A stretch of 64,000 nt of DNA from Certhia americana (Eukaryota > Chordata > Aves > Passeriformes > Certhiidae). Position numbers and translations under genes: made by a program. Where the stretch lies: NCBI GenBank assembly GCA_018697195.1, contig CM031870.1:1170347-1234346 (forward strand). The letters run 5' to 3'. Shown here one piece after another: positions 1 through 45,800 of this stretch. The notes below the pieces were generated by a model that made no database searches, was not told the DNA's origin, and saw only the letters and a list, made by a program, of their open reading frames with translations. Each line of letters begins with the position of its first letter. Positions within the stretch are counted from its first letter, which is position 1.

Positions 1-160
1 CCCCCCAAAACAGACCCACCCTCCCAGACCATCTGTGGGGACCCCCCAATACAGATCTCCCCCAAACCATTTATGGGGACGCCCCCAGACCATCCATGGG
101 GTCCCCCCAACACAGATACCCCCTCTCAGACCATCTGTAGGGTCTCCCCCAACATCCAAG
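1..160. repeat. Degenerate minisatellite at window edge
   Basis: Imperfect tandem copies of a pyrimidine-rich unit of about 35-45 bp, each carrying a variant of AGACCATCTGTGGGG followed by a C-run and a CAGAT-type word. At least four diverged copies are visible, and the array probably continues beyond the left edge. It lies in the SLC5A10 intron just downstream of exon 10 and has no recognisable coding content. Confidence 0.6.
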
Positions 161-232
161 CCCTGGCAGCAGCTCTGGGGTGCAGCAAAGTCCAGGGGGG
201 GGGGATGGAGTCACCCCCTGGCTCCCACCTAC

Positions 233-34270
<34,038 letters not shown>

Positions 34271-34751
34271 TCCTCTGCCTCCTTCTTCATCCTCAGCCTC
34301 ACAGGGAGAGTCACAGAATCAGTAACTCGTTAGTTATCATTAAACAGCCCAGCAGCAGGAATTGTGCCTCCAAAGATGCCTGGCTGGGCAGCCTGGCCTC
34401 CACTGCTTCCCACCCCTCTCCACTCCCCAGGGAGCACAAACTGCCTGATTTTGGTGTCTTGCAAATGGGCAGGGGTGAAAAATGTCTGAGTGATGCCTCA
34501 CATGCTTCCCTCCCTTTCCACAACTCCAATATTATCAAAAGCCAAAAGACCACCAGTCCAGCCTTATGGATGCAGTTTGTTCCCAAATTTCTGAGCCCTC
34601 ATCACTGTCATAATTGTGCTCCATGAGACCAGGCAAAGTTGGGAGCTTTCTGTGTTTCAAAGCAAAGATCAAACAAGAGTTGGGTGAATGCCTGAGGTTG
34701 AGCCTGGCAGGACAGCAAGGGCTGACCAGGAGAATTCCCCACAGAAGAGAT

Positions 34752-35045
34752 CACAGAATCATGGAATCATCTGGCCTGGAAAAGTCCTCAAAGATCGTTG
34801 AATCCAAACATTAATGCAGCACCCCCACTAAACCACACCTATACAGCTTTTAGATCTCTGGTGATTCCACCACTGCTCTGGACAGCCTGTGCCAAGCCTT
34901 GACAACCCCCTCCATGAGATTTTTCCTAATATCCAGCCTAACCTCTCTTTCCTGGTGCAGAGATTGTTTCCTGTTGCTCTGTCACTTGTTAACTGAGAGA
35001 AAAAAACCAATTCCCACCTGGCTGCATCCTCCTGTCAGGGAGCTG
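34752..35045 (-). repeat. CR1 LINE fragment upstream of SLC5A10
   Basis: Complement-strand CR1: ATCACAGAATCATGGAATCA, then AATATCCAGCCTAACCTCTC and GTTGCTCTGTCACTTGTTAA. It lies about 480 bp upstream of the SLC5A10 start codon, so it may fall in or near the 5'UTR or promoter. Confidence 0.88.
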
Positions 35046-36140
35046 TGGGGAAGAGGAAGACACAGCAATTCCTCTAAAGGCCAGCACGAGACAGGCACAA
35101 AAAAACCACCTTAGAATTCCTTGGTTTGGGGTATTTAGCCATCAGTTTGCTGTCCTGGACGCTTGTCTGGCTCATTCCCAAGAGGCAGCACGCTTCCACA
35201 AGGTCTCACTAATAAAATAAACAGGGTGCAGTTAATATGCCCATCACTGAGTCAGGTCAGCATTTTCTCCTCTCTTTGAAGGAGCCGAGGGAGCAGCTCA
35301 ACCCTTGAGAGGAACCGACCTTCCCCCTCAGTGCTCAGCTGGAATTTGACCTGCATTAACACATCCAAAGTACCCACACGTGTCAATAAACCAGCCTGGT
35401 GTATCCATTAACATTAAAGAAAGCACCTGGTTTTATCCTTTAGCGTCAATGAACCCTCCAAAGTCCTTGGAAGTTTTTCTCCAACATAGAAACGGTGTCA
35501 ACAAAGGTTAATTTTCACTTCTGAACACGCCAAAAGCTTTATACTCATTTGTAGGACACGATAGAAAGATTAAACCAACCAACCTCTAAATGCTCATCAA
35601 TTCCACCACTCTTTTCTCTGCAACAGGTGAAGAACTTGGGAGTCTGTGGGACTGGGAGCTGCTGCCTGGCAGCCAGCCGGCCATTCCACCCACACCTGCC
35701 CAAGGAAGGTTGGGAAAACAAACCTGGACACGTTCAGCTCTGCACTATGGAGTATTTTTTAACTCATCCACGCATTTAGGGCAGGCAAGAAACCTCAAAA
35801 AAAACCCCCCCTGTTTACCTGTGATGAGCTTGGATTTTACCAGCTGGAACCTATCCCCCACACACAATATTCCCAAGTCAAAGAACACAGAATGGTTTGG
35901 GTTGGGAAGGATCATCTTCATTCCAAAATTCTGCCATGTGCAGGGACACCTTTCACTATCCCAGGTGGCTCCAAGCTCCATCCAACCTGGCCTTGAACAC
36001 TTCCAGAGAGATCCAGGGGCAGCCACAGCTTTTCTGGGAATCTGTGCCATGGTCTGAGCAGTTCCCTGTTGCTCCCTGACACCCACCTGCCTGCCATATT
36101 TAAGTTTAGAAGAACAAAGGACCGGCACGTGAACATTTTT
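35046..36140. other. SLC5A10-PRPSAP2 intergenic stretch
   Basis: Separates the SLC5A10 5' end from the PRPSAP2 3' end; both genes are on the minus strand. It holds one CR1 fragment and no CpG-rich promoter. I cannot place the SLC5A10 transcription start. Confidence 0.6.
35883..36090 (-). repeat. CR1 LINE fragment
   Basis: Complement-strand CR1 with AATGGTTTGGGTTGGGAAGG, CAACCTGGCCTTGAACACTT and GCCACAGCTTTTCTGGGAAT. It lies just beyond the PRPSAP2 poly(A) site. Confidence 0.88.
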
Positions 36141-36144
36141 AGAA

Positions 36145-36673
36145 AGCTCACACAAAACAAGTCTTTATTCTTTGTCGCAGAAAATAAATACAGGTGCATA
36201 TTCCATATGCTTTTCTATAAAAGCATTCCTACAAAATCACTGAACTGCATACAACAGTACAACCTTTTTTTGGCTTTTAAAATGCAAATATTATACAGTC
36301 ACTTCATTTTGTTATCATTTAAAGCACTTGTAGCAAGCAGCTTTGGAGAAAAGGAATGCTTAATTTAGAAGCCAAATACTTGCCTCAAGTGTTTTGTGGG
36401 ATTTTTCCATCGTTTATAGTGCAACTAACCTAAAAGCAACAATTTTTTTTGTAAAATGTTTATTCCCACCAACCCCCCCCCCCCCCCCCCCCACCCCCCC
36501 AAAGGAAAAAAAAAAAAAAAAAAATCTTATAAACTGTTCTACCTTGATACTTAAACCAAGAGAAAACAAGAAGTGGCTCAATGGAATATATTTAAGGTAA
36601 GCACAATGCTTCACAGCTCGTTCTCCATTCCATTCCAGTTTGGCCCGGGGTGTTTTTTTCAGAGGAAGCAGCA
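36145..36673 (-). other. PRPSAP2: PRPSAP2 3'UTR with poly(A) signal
   Basis: On the minus strand an AATAAA (plus-strand TTTATT, 36164-36169) follows the stop codon by about 500 bases, with cleavage expected near 36145. The UTR contains a homopolymer block that reads in the mRNA as a long U-run, seven G, one U and then twenty G (plus-strand 36473-36524). Confidence 0.7.
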
Positions 36674-36832
36674 TTAATCATCCACTCCTATATTCCTGAA
36701 AAGGTAGGACATGGACTCCCCATTATGGATCCTGCGAATGGCTTCTGACAGGATCATGCTGATATCCACAGTCTTGATTTTAGGGCACTGAAGTTTTTGT
36801 ATTTCATGTGGAATCGTATTTGTAACAACCAC
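36674..36832 (-). CDS. PRPSAP2: PRPSAP2 coding exon 10 and stop
   Basis: 53 codons including [23 protein letters not shown] to ...[11 protein letters not shown]. Acceptor CTATAG, phase 0. Confidence 0.96.
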   Translation of the reverse strand: MVVTNTIPHEIQKLQCPKIKTVDISMILSEAIRRIHNGESMSYLFRNIGVDD

Positions 36833-39800
36833 CTATAGGAAGAAGAAATGGTCAGGAAGACAGCTCCACTATGTTTGCCACCTTTTATACTGGAAGTGTG
36901 AAAAAGGGAGTTTTACAGATCCCACAAAACCACCCTGGCTGACAAAATAACATTTTACATTATTGTCAGGGTCACAATCTTAGGAAAAGCCGTGTGTTGC
37001 CATAGGTTTCAGGTATCCATGGATACTAATGGCACTGTCCCTCCTTCCTTTCATAATGAATGAATATTCATTATGCCACAGAGATCCAGAGGAGGTAGGA
37101 AAACATCCACTGAAGGGAAAGGTGTGTTGATACTGACAGCCCAGCATCTCACCACTTCCCACATTTCCCACTGTCATCGTTTAAAGACACGTGGATGCTA
37201 ATATTCCAGCACACAATTCCACAGCAAGAAAGCCTAAACCAGGAACCTCCCATATAAATCCTTCATGCCAGCATATGTCAAGAATCAAATCAGGAGAATA
37301 TTGCTTGCTTAGAAAAGCCCCAGATGACTTGATCAGAGCTCAGACTCCACACTTACTTCATCGATGGCAGACTCCTCAATCAGCCGGGGAGCATCTGAGG
37401 ACAGCAGGCCATGGGTGGCCATGACAAAAATCTTGTAGGCCCCTCTCTCCTTGAGGGTCTCAGCTGCAGCCAGGAAGCTGTCAACATCGTCTATGATGTC
37501 ATCCTGCCAAAATTCCAGAGTCACCAAGGGCTCAGCACCCCAGCCAAAGCAACACAGCACAGCTTTACCGAGTGTGACAAACCCCAAACTATCAGAAAAT
37601 TGCTTTTTTCCTTGACAAACCCAGAGATTACACTCTGCTTCAGAGGAGTCATGAGTACATCGAGGAATCCCAGAATGGCCTGGGTTGGAAGGGACCTTAA
37701 AGATCATTTCATAGCAAGCCCTGCCATGGGCAGGGAAACCTTCCATTGACCTGGTTGCTCAGAGTTCCACACAGCCTGGCCTTGAATGCTTCCTCATCCA
37801 CAGATGAGGCAGCCACAGCTGCCCTTACAGGGAAAAATTTCTTTTTTCTATCCAATCCAACCCTGCTCTCCTGTAATTCTGAAGCCATTCCCTCTTGTCC
37901 TCTCTCCACCTTTCTTGTAGGCTCTCCTCAGGTGCTGGAAAGCCACAATTAGGTCACCCCAGATCCTTCTCTTTTCCAAGCTGAACAATCCCAACAATCT
38001 CTCAGCTTTTCCTCATAGCAGAGGTGCTCCATCCCTCTGATCATTTTGGTGGCCTGCAGACTTGTCCTAACAAATCCACGTCCATCATCTCAGCTTCACT
38101 GGCATTTCTAAACTCACCAGGAGGAACAGGCTGACTCTCCCCAGTGTGCTGAGCACCTGAACCCCTTCAGGTAAACACTGAACAGAATTTCACCTGCTCT
38201 GCTCATGGAAACAAGGTCCCAGTGCTGCTTTCACAGTGGGAAGCTCCCAGCCAGCTTTGTGTGTGTGCTCAATGCTGCCCCATCCTACCAGAAGTCCAAA
38301 GTTCAGTGGCTGATACAGAACAGCTACTTGATTTCTGCAACTTTAACATGTTTAGTATGATTTTTGAGAACTGATGGCATCTCACTTACCACAATGATAG
38401 CTATTCTTCCTCCTACATCTCCAACAACTGTGATGGGTGGTTTTTCCTTGGGAATCAGCACTGATTGATGGCAAATGTTTTTAGAGGGGTAGAAAGGAGA
38501 AAGAAAAGAGGAAGTTTATATCATTTATTTGAATTATGGAAATGTCTGATGGGTCACCACTATTAAGAGACATGAAGCAGCAGCTATTTCAACAGCATTA
38601 CTGAGAAAACCAGCAGGATCCTAATCCATAAATCATTTTTTTAAGCTTAATTAAAATATTAACTATATTCATTTATACCAGAATTCTTTACCAATTCAAT
38701 TAATTCTTCATTTCAGCACAGAAACAGAGTGGCTTGCAGACACAACCACATCAGCCACCCACTGACCCCCACGCTGGGTTTAATGCCCTGCAGTTTTGGT
38801 GGTGCAGCTGTAGGTCACATCCACACTCCTGCAAGAAGGAATCATCTTTCCCCCCCCCCGCTAAGAAAGAGGATTTTGTTTTTCTCTGTGAAGAACCACT
38901 CCTTTCAGACAGACCGTCCCTGCCAAACCCGATCCCTTAAAGCCACAAAAACACCAGGGAACACTTTCCCACACACACACACTTACTTACTGGGGATCTC
39001 CAGGCTGGGGTGGATAGCAGCTACATATTTGGCTGTAGGAGGGGAGTGTCGCCCATCCACCATGTCAGACTCAGCATCCTGAGCTTCCCCGTGGATCACG
39101 GCGATTCCCAACCGCAGGCGCTCAGCAAACGACTGTGCCCTGCAGGGGAAGGGTTAAAAAAACCCCCCAAAAAACTTACATTTCAAATAATTCACGTATG
39201 TATAATCCTAACCTATTTTATTTCTAATGTTTCCGAGGGAAGTCTCAAACGATCCTGAAGTTTTAGGAGAATTCATGGAAGAAATCAGTTGCCCCTCTGT
39301 ATCTTGTTTTCTCAGGTTTGTGGAAGTCAGAATAACTTTCAAAGTGCCCATATGGGCCTTAAAACAACAGGATAAATGCTGCAAAGTCACAAAATGCTGA
39401 CTGCTCCCTTCTGCTTTGCCCAACAGCCAAAATAACACTTGCCAGCCCTCAGCATCCTCGGGATCCCATGCTTTAGCAGGACACGTCTGACAATAAAAAA
39501 GAACAGCCTTGATGTCTGCATTGTCTACATTGAATAGGAAAAAAATATATAAAAAAAGAAAACAAGTGTTCTCCTCTTTATTTAGTACTCAATAAAGACA
39601 ATATCCCTGACCTGCTGACACATAACCTGAGATACCCCACGGAAAAGGGGATCCAGATGATCATTCTGCCTGACAAACCACACATGCAGTTGAACAGCTT
39701 GGGTTTTTTAATTAGCTGACATGAAGTTCCTTCACACTGCAGTATTTCTTCAACCAAAATTAGAAATTTCTGTAAAGAAGTGCAAGGTTAGTTGGGGGGA

Positions 39801-42800
39801 AGTGGGAAAAACAGAGAGTCAGGAAAATAGGAATTTGCATCCCAGATCTTGGAAGCAGCAAATACAAATGAGCACATCCATCCCACGTTCCCTTGCACAC
39901 CCCAGGGTTTGGGATCCTGCCTAAGCCACCCAGCCCAGTCTCCTCTGGTCCAAGGAAACCCAGCACATCCAGAGTGATTCACTCTGCTCTAACATCAGCA
40001 CCTCAGACCTGTGCCTGAATCACCTCCTCTGTCCTTAAGCCTTATTTCACTATCCAAACAATCCAAAGTCCAGAGAATAATTTGCCCATTGTGATACTCA
40101 GTTAATTAAAAATGAAGAATCTTCCACCCTGTGGTTATCATGTTATAATATTTTTGCAAGTAGTTAATTACAGGTAATTATTATTACAAACATTAAGAGT
40201 TATGACTTAGCAGGAATAATCCTATCAATAAAGCCATATTAATTACCTTAAAATGCAGTATTAAACTGAATCAAGTTCAAAGTAACAGCCACATTATCTA
40301 TTGGTTTTCCAGTGAGCTCAGAAACCACAGAGACGTTCTGAACTTCACCACACAAGGGTTCTTTTTCACAAGCAGGCATTCATCAAAAGTATTTTCCTAG
40401 ATTGTTTTCAGCCTGGATTAGGCTGAAACATCCAATTATACCTCTCCCAATACAATGTAACTCTTCAAATACTGTCCTTAAATACTCATTGAATATGAGT
40501 AGAAGCTAAACAATACAGTTCTGGGATCCTCTCCTCCACAAATCACTGCATGATGTGCAACTCATCTGTCTATTTGCTGCATTGACAATTATTGGATCAG
40601 CATTAAAATGCTGCAACAAACACTTGCCTCCACCCAAGAGGCAATACTGACAGCGTGGAAAAGAAATGGAAAAGAAATAAATGTAAAATTACCTGGCAAA
40701 ACAAAAGAAATCAGAAAAAAGTACTGTTGGAGAAAAAGATGACACCAGGTGATTTGTTACAGAAAATAAGGAAAATGCAGAGTATCCCAATTTGTTGGCA
40801 TGGAAGTCTAAGTATCTTTTCAACAAACTCTTGGTTTGTCACCACAGCAAACAGAGAATCTCTTTAACCATCATCAGTTCTTACAGCATCTGCTGACAGC
40901 ACTGTAATTCCAGAGTTTAGGAACAGTCAACTAAAAAGCTTCATGGATTAAGAACAGCCATTCAACCACCAAAGACTTCACAATCCCAATCCTCTCCAAC
41001 AGCAAACCCCATTTCACCATCTGTATTTAGGATCTGAGCAGCCATGTTCTTAGTTATGCCCATGTTATGAACCTCATTATTGGCATTACACTTCCAGCCA
41101 CTTTTCCTCATTTACAGCAGGAGATTTATAATGTCAATGCACACAAATATAACATGATTAAAAACCTTTTTAATCATAAGAACTGCGCTGATTTACTGTA
41201 TCCTTTTGTATGTTTTTTTTTTAACTCTCCTTAGATTTATTACGATTACAGCAATGATGTAAAAACTACACAGCTGACAGAGGAGAATTGGGAGGGGTGT
41301 GAAGGCTGCATCTTCTAATTATTGGGTATTTGTCCTTCACTTGATCCTAAGAATAAAATCCCGACAGAGATTTCCTGCTCTAAGGCAAGAGAGCAGATCT
41401 TACCCACCTCTTTGCAGACGCAGGAGATTTGGCCACAATTACAGCATTCCTGTAGTCTGGTATCTGTAGTAAATAACAGATAGCAATGTCCACTTCATAT
41501 CTTCAGACAAATTTAAACTCAGTAAGAATCAGAGAACTTTATTCTGCCAGAAGAATTTTAAGCATCGAACATTTTACCTAAGAAAGCAACCTCAAGAATC
41601 CATGGTACATGATCAGGGTTGAGAGCTCAGCACAAACATGTATTTAGCAAATTCAGATATTAACTTCAAACTTTTATAAACCCCATTTTATAGTACAGGT
41701 AACAGAAAAGTTAACTGCTTTAGGACATCAGGGTTACACCCACAAATGTGAAACAGGAAACCATCAAAATTAAAGTTTCCTGTTCAACCTAAATTGTCTT
41801 TAATTGCTAAAACCCAGCATTTTACAGCTTCCTATTAGATTACCCCAAGAAAAGTCACACCTCTCCATCACATCATGCTGCCTCTTCCTATGGATCATCA
41901 GAAGGGATAAAACTTCCACTGCACTGATCCTGCAGACACAGCCTCAGAGTGCTGCAAACTCTCCCACACTGGGCAGCACGAGGAGATGCTGCTGCAAATG
42001 GTGACAGCACCCCAGGGACGAGGCCAGGAAGTTTGGATTTCCCTCTGGTGTCTGACACAGGTGTTTCACAAGCACAGTCTGCCCCTGAGTTTGCTGCCCC
42101 TGCCTCATTCTCATGCTGGTTTTTCACTCCAGACTCCTGGTGCCTGTTTAACCAGCATTTTAGTTCCCATCTCTCAAAGGTTTCTTATCCTCATCTCCAT
42201 TTTCCCTGCAAACAGGGACTCCACATCAGATTCACCTGGCTTGTAACTTCCCAAGCATTCCACCACTTCCACTTCTCCTCGCCAACAGCAACTGCTCTCC
42301 CTCTTGTATTTCATTTTACCCCCACTCCTTGCAAACTCAGCATTTTCCTTCACTGTGCTGCCCTGGGATGATCCATCTCTATGGAGAGCAGTTTAAAGAG
42401 AACTTTCTACCCAAAAACCACAGTCCTGAGCCAAGCAAAGTCCTACAGAGCAGGTCCAGCCCTCAGAATCCCATTAAGGGATGGAAGACTCTTCACTAAA
42501 TGATCTGTTAGGGATGGAATTCACAGATTTGTGGGGATGACACCCTGTGATGCAGCTCAACACCTTGTCAGATGTCAAATACCCATTCCAGAGCACACGG
42601 ATATTTGGGGTTTCTGCAAACACAGGCAATGTAAATTCTTCCACAATCTTATCCACAACATACAAACTGCACTGGCTGATTATTTCCAAAAAGCTCTACC
42701 TGAAATGGGCACAAGAAGAAAAAAAAAAAAAAAAAAGAAGTTCTGAATTTGGACAAGGGCTCAACCAACAGAAAGTAAGAAATTTTCTAAGGCCGTCAGG

Positions 42801-45800
42801 CAACATTAATAATCCACACTGTTAGTAACTCCACCTATAAACTGGGAATTCAGCATGTTCTGTCCTTTACAAACACTGAGTTAGTTATACAAGAGGCTAC
42901 AAAGATGAACATGACGGAAGGTATGGACAAGGCAGGGCCTGTCACTCGACATAATAAAGGCTTTGATCTAGTTCAGACACCATTGCCTCAGTTCTCCCCT
43001 GCCAAATTATCAAATTTGTTCTCAGCTCTTCAAAAATGAAGTCAGAAAGCCAGAAATGTCATCCCAAAGACAGCGAGGTGTCAACAAGCCTATGTAACAA
43101 AGGGCTATGTCACTCTGGGATTAACACCTGCACAAAGGAAAGAGAAACCACCAAGTATCCAACATTTGCCAAGCACACAGAAGAAAACACCCAACTATTT
43201 TCACATCACAGGAATTTCACTGACTGGACTGTCTTCATCCCAGAACAGCAAGTGATTCTCTTCACATCTAGGCATAAATTTCCAACAGGGAACAGCTACA
43301 AGCCCTCATTGCTCCTAACTTTCAGTGAAATGTTTTTTAAGTGACTTATCATTCTTATCTGGACTCCATTCCGTGCTCCTCAGCACATCCCACCATGATT
43401 CCCACAGCTTTGAAAGCTCTGGCATTCCCAGCACAGGATATCCAGCAAGTTGTGGCCACCAGGAAGTCGAGATGGATATTAAATTCCCCCTGAGCAGCAA
43501 GGGATCAAAGTTTTAAGCACAGTTACTATAAATGAGCTGGCTGGTGAAGGTACTTGCCAGTACAGATCCCATGTGATCAGATCCATTGAGTTAATTGTGG
43601 TTTTCAAAAACCCCCTCATGGATGAGCAAAGGGATGAAGAACTGAAAGCATCTTTTAAAAGATTCTCAACACAGACTTCAGAGCTCTACAAATGGCTATT
43701 TGTTAGACTGCACAGCAGTGTCAGACACAAAGCTGCAACAATTCTGTGTACAACATTAAAAGCTCAGGAATCAAAATGTGTTTCAAGATGAAATCAGGAC
43801 CATGATCTTGTTATTGACCATAAACCACACTTTCAAGAAACACATAAAGGCAAAAAACTTGTCTTGTGTCTGTGTATTTGGTTTTCCACTTCTAAGTTAG
43901 AAATGCTTACAATGTGCAACATTTCTCTCCTGGAACACAAGACTGTGGCAAAGCCAGAGCCTGGAGTTTTGTTCTGCCATCCTCTTTATTATTTTATTTT
44001 ATATTCTATTACTAAATGAAACGATAATAAGGAATTCAAATGGTAACTGATCCCCCAAACAGATTTTAATACTGTCATAACAAAACCATGTTGGTTTGGG
44101 TTTCTTTAAGGGGGTGGGGTGGGGTGTGTTTTGTTTTTTAAATTGAGGCATTCCTAGCTCTATAAAAAAAGAAATAGCTTGGATTCAAAAGCAAGAGTGA
44201 GCTAAACCTTTTCTCTCACCAGGAAGAAAGCCCTTGCTTTATTCCAAATTACCATTAGTCAGAGGCTTAACGTGCATCTTATACCTACAATTATCATTTG
44301 CACATTTTGTACAGGCCAACCTACCAGCAGCACTTCTCCAAACCCTTATAAAAATAAGATGGAGAAATGGAGGCAGAGAACATCCCAAGTTAAGCTCCTC
44401 AAGTCAAGACATGCAGTCTGAACAAACAGTGGGTGAGATTTCCACCCACCAGCCTGACTTGCAGAGCACAATCAATAGGCTCCCTCATAGTTTTACAACT
44501 TCCAAAGTGGTTCTTATTTGTGTGATTTAAATTTATACCCACACAAGCAGCCCATCGTATAAATATCAAGGAAAGTGGAAATAGGAAAGGAAGAGGATAT
44601 CAAGAGCAAGAATCCTTTTATTTTTTATTTTTTTTTCAGTGTTGGGGAAATATATCTAACAAAAAAACCCAGCTTTTCAGGAAAGCAAAAGCTAAATGTG
44701 GGGAAGAGAAAGACCAACTGCTCCCAACGTGACCCTGCCCCCCTTAAAATTCAGTTTGAAGAGTTAATCCCTTCAGAGGGATTTGTTTCAGATACCCTGA
44801 GACATGACAAAAAGAAGAACTAAAAGAACCCAACTGTAATAACAGGCCTTCCTCACCTCTTCTTGGATGTACTGGAGTAAAAATGGGGATGCTCTCAAGT
44901 TATCAACTGGAATATTGAAGAAACCCTGAATTTCCTTCTGATGCAGATCCATGGTAATAAGATGAGTTAGTCCTTTGAAATAAAATAAGACATACAGAGA
45001 AGCACATCAAGAAAAGAGAGAACACACACCCTTATTTTTCTAAGTTTCACTGCAGTTTGAGCAGAAAATCTGTAAGCTGCATGAGAACACTAAGTGAAAG
45101 TACATAATAAATTAATTTTAGTCCCTCTTAAGCACGCTGGCTTTAACGTGTTTTGAGGCTTCTACAGTGACTTTTTTAAAAGCACCTCAGAACACTGCAC
45201 ATTACTGACTCTGCAGTGCCACACAGAGGCAGGCAAGATCCTTCTCCACTGGACACGGGACAAAATGGAAGCACTGATTTGTCCTGTGTCACACAGCAAG
45301 ACCCTGACACGCTCATTAGTTCTGAACTCCTGAAAAATGGGCCCAGCTCCTAATCAAAACCCACTTCTCTCAAAATAACAACCCAGATCACACAGTTTGT
45401 TAGAACTGCCTGCTTTTTCCCAGGGATGGGAGTGAAAGGAAAGAAGGGAGAAAATGTGTTGAAGGCTGTGAAAATGAAGAATCTCATTCTCCCACATGGT
45501 CTCAAATGGAAAGGACAAAGTGCATTCATCCACCAAAGTCAAAACCAAGACAGAAATGAAAAGGCCCAACTGTTCCAGACTAAGAAAGGCAAAGGATGGT
45601 ATTATGAGAGGTGGATACCACAGCTCAAAGCAGCTCAGCCTACCAGACTCATTTTGCCAGCTCAGTACAACTCAGTGTAAAACAGTTGTATCAAAGTTGG
45701 GGCTTTCATGAACTCGTTGTTTGGAAACATTTCTAATTACATTCTCCTCTTTAGGCAGGTTTTAAACACACAAAAAGCATGGCAGGTGTTTTTAAACAGA

